Part shown: positions 62,976 through 64,000 of the stretch, piece by piece
Layout of the letters: the number at the start of each line of letters is the position of its first letter
Position numbering within the stretch: the stretch's first letter is position 1
NCBI RefSeq assembly: GCF_014654615.1
Contig: NZ_BNBB01000005.1
Location: 186,001-250,000, forward strand
DNA: 64,000 nt
Reading direction: 5' to 3'
Source: Streptosporangium violaceochromogenes
Lineage (GTDB): Bacteria > Actinomycetota > Actinomycetes > Streptosporangiales > Streptosporangiaceae
Position numbers and translations under genes: made by a program
Notes under the pieces: model-generated
The model's input: the letters and a program-made list of their open reading frames with translations, nothing else
What the model was told of the DNA's origin: nothing
Databases searched by the model: none

Positions 62976-64000
62976 GGGGCTTCCAGGATCAGGCTCGGGC
63001 GGAAACCCCGCCACTGGTTCGAGGCGACGCGCAGGAAGTGGGCCAGGGAGAGCCGCCAGGTGTGCTCGGCGCTCACCGAACGCCGCAGCACGTAGCCGAG
63101 GCCGTGGGTGCGGTAGATGCGCGCCCCGGCGGCGTGGGCGGCCTTCAGCAGGCCGGCGTCCACCCCGCGCGGCAGGCCGGGAAACCCGCCGACCTCGGTG
63201 AACCCGGTCCGGTCGAGAAGGATGGTGCCCCCGGCCACGTGGTCGGACCACACCTCGCTGGTGTAGTCCGTGCGGCGGATCGTGACGTTCAGGGGCTCCA
63301 GGTAGAAGAACTCGGCGGCGGTGCCCACGATGTCGGCGCCGGCGTAGGACTTGGCGAGGAGGAGGTCGGCCAGGTGCTCGGGGCCGTACCAGTCGTCGTC
63401 GTCCCACTTGGCGAGGTGGTCTCCGCCCGCCCGGGAGGCGGCCAGGTTGAGCACGTCCCCGAAGGCGACGGCGGCCTCGGCCTCGACCACGGTGACGGGC
63501 AGGCCGCTCTCCGCCACCGCCCGCCGTACGGCCTCGTGGCCGGCGGGGACGCCGTGCAGGCCCAGCAGGACCTCCACCTCCACCCGCCGCTGCCGGGCGA
63601 TCTGGGCGAGCGCCGAGGGCAGCAGGTGGGGCCGCATGCTGGAGATCACGACGCTGACCGTGGGTGTGGGGGCACCGGCCCCTTCCGGCCCGCCCGCCGT
63701 CTCCGCGGCGCCGGCCGCCCGCAGGCCGTACCGGCGCAGCCGTACGCTGTGCTCCTCCCGGCGCAGGCCGGTCACCGACCGCGGTCCTCCCTCCCCCTCC
63801 TCCGGCCTCCAGGCGGCGAGCAGGCGGGCGAGGCCGGGCTCCACCCAGGGGGGCGCGCCGTCGGCGTGCAGGGGAACCCCGGCGGCGGCCAGGCCGACGA
63901 TCGCGCCGAGGGGGGCCGGGGCGTCCGGCCACCGGACGGTCAGGCCCCGCAGCGGTCTCAGCCGGGCGACCTCGCCGGCATCGGGCCGGTCGCCGACCGG
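62972..64000 (-). CDS. Family 2 glycosyltransferase (5' end outside window)
   Basis: The frame remains open to the last base of the window with protein-like sequence (RPLRGLTVRWPDAPAPLGAIV), so the gene begins beyond 64000 and the GTG at 63844 is probably internal. The visible 342 residues contain a GT-A domain: VSVVISSMRPHLLPSALAQIARQ, DHLAKWDDDDWYGPEHLADLL (a strong Asp-rich metal motif) and GGTILLDRTGFTEVGGFPGL, ending SNQWRGFRPSLILEAP. It is coupled to the following glycosyltransferase by a GTGA overlap. Confidence 0.85.
   Translation of the reverse strand, partial: PVGDRPDAGEVARLRPLRGLTVRWPDAPAPLGAIVGLAAAGVPLHADGAPPWVEPGLARLLAAWRPEEGEGGPRSVTGLRREEHSVRLRRYGLRAAGAAETAGGPEGAGAPTPTVSVVISSMRPHLLPSALAQIARQRRVEVEVLLGLHGVPAGHEAVRRAVAESGLPVTVVEAEAAVAFGDVLNLAASRAGGDHLAKWDDDDWYGPEHLADLLLAKSYAGADIVGTAAEFFYLEPLNVTIRRTDYTSEVWSDHVAGGTILLDRTGFTEVGGFPGLPRGVDAGLLKAAHAAGARIYRTHGLGYVLRRSVSAEHTWRLSLAHFLRVASNQWRGFRPSLILEAP

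Overview
The window is high-GC DNA from an actinomycete. Its gene order is the conserved core seen around the atp and rho loci of Streptomyces and relatives: meaB, thiolase and methylmalonyl-CoA epimerase; a Scy/FilP-type coiled-coil protein; nucS; the atp operon; a WecA-type transferase and glyA; prfA, prmC and tsaC; rpmE; rho; thrB and thrC. Codon choice, GTG starts, 4-base stop/start overlaps and TANNNT-type -10 boxes close to start codons fit this. The exact genus cannot be read from the sequence. A member of the Streptosporangiales is my guess, because the Streptomyces-like order is interrupted by blocks Streptomyces does not carry there. Comparisons with Streptomyces order are from memory.

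Layout. 1-5.5 kb: a cut gene coupled to a DUF4230 protein, the meaB/thiolase/epimerase group (propionate and methylmalonyl-CoA metabolism) and a hendecad coiled-coil cytoskeletal protein. 5.8-11.3 kb: an AI-2E-type permease, two alpha/beta hydrolases, a duplicated 3-hydroxyacyl-CoA dehydrogenase and the mismatch endonuclease NucS. 11.5-16.4 kb: a coupled four-gene ABC transporter/two-component operon behind a 24-base inverted repeat, a TetR regulator with two candidate operators, and a STAS protein. 16.9-22.5 kb: a tricorn-type protease, a PduO-type cobalamin adenosyltransferase (a functional partner of MeaB), a decayed gene fragment, a secreted protein and a DUF2550 protein. 22.5-30.3 kb: the complete F-type ATP synthase operon (minus strand), atpI-atpZ-BEFHAGDC. 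30.5-33.1 kb: a WecA-like transferase and glyA.

33.3-48.1 kb is an accessory block. It begins with two unrecognised genes (one with a repeat-rich disordered core) and continues with a complete-looking Wzx/Wzy-type exopolysaccharide locus. That locus has an initiating sugar-phosphate transferase, two GT4 and one GT2 glycosyltransferases, a flippase, a polymerase, a polysaccharide co-polymerase/BY-kinase with a PYxR(D/E) repeat tail, a low-molecular-weight tyrosine phosphatase, a polysaccharide deacetylase, an LCP ligase and an ATP-grasp enzyme. Together these would start, extend, export, polymerise and anchor a surface polymer under tyrosine phosphorylation control.

48.1-59.3 kb returns to the core (tsaC, prmC, prfA, rpmE, a secreted Ig-like protein, a two-component system, rho with a strong terminator and long leader, thrB, thrC). 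Homoserine dehydrogenase, usually beside thrC, is missing. The position is occupied by a second accessory block of three large GT2 glycosyltransferases (59.5-64 kb), the last running off the window. No tRNA, rRNA, CRISPR array, transposase or prophage gene was seen.
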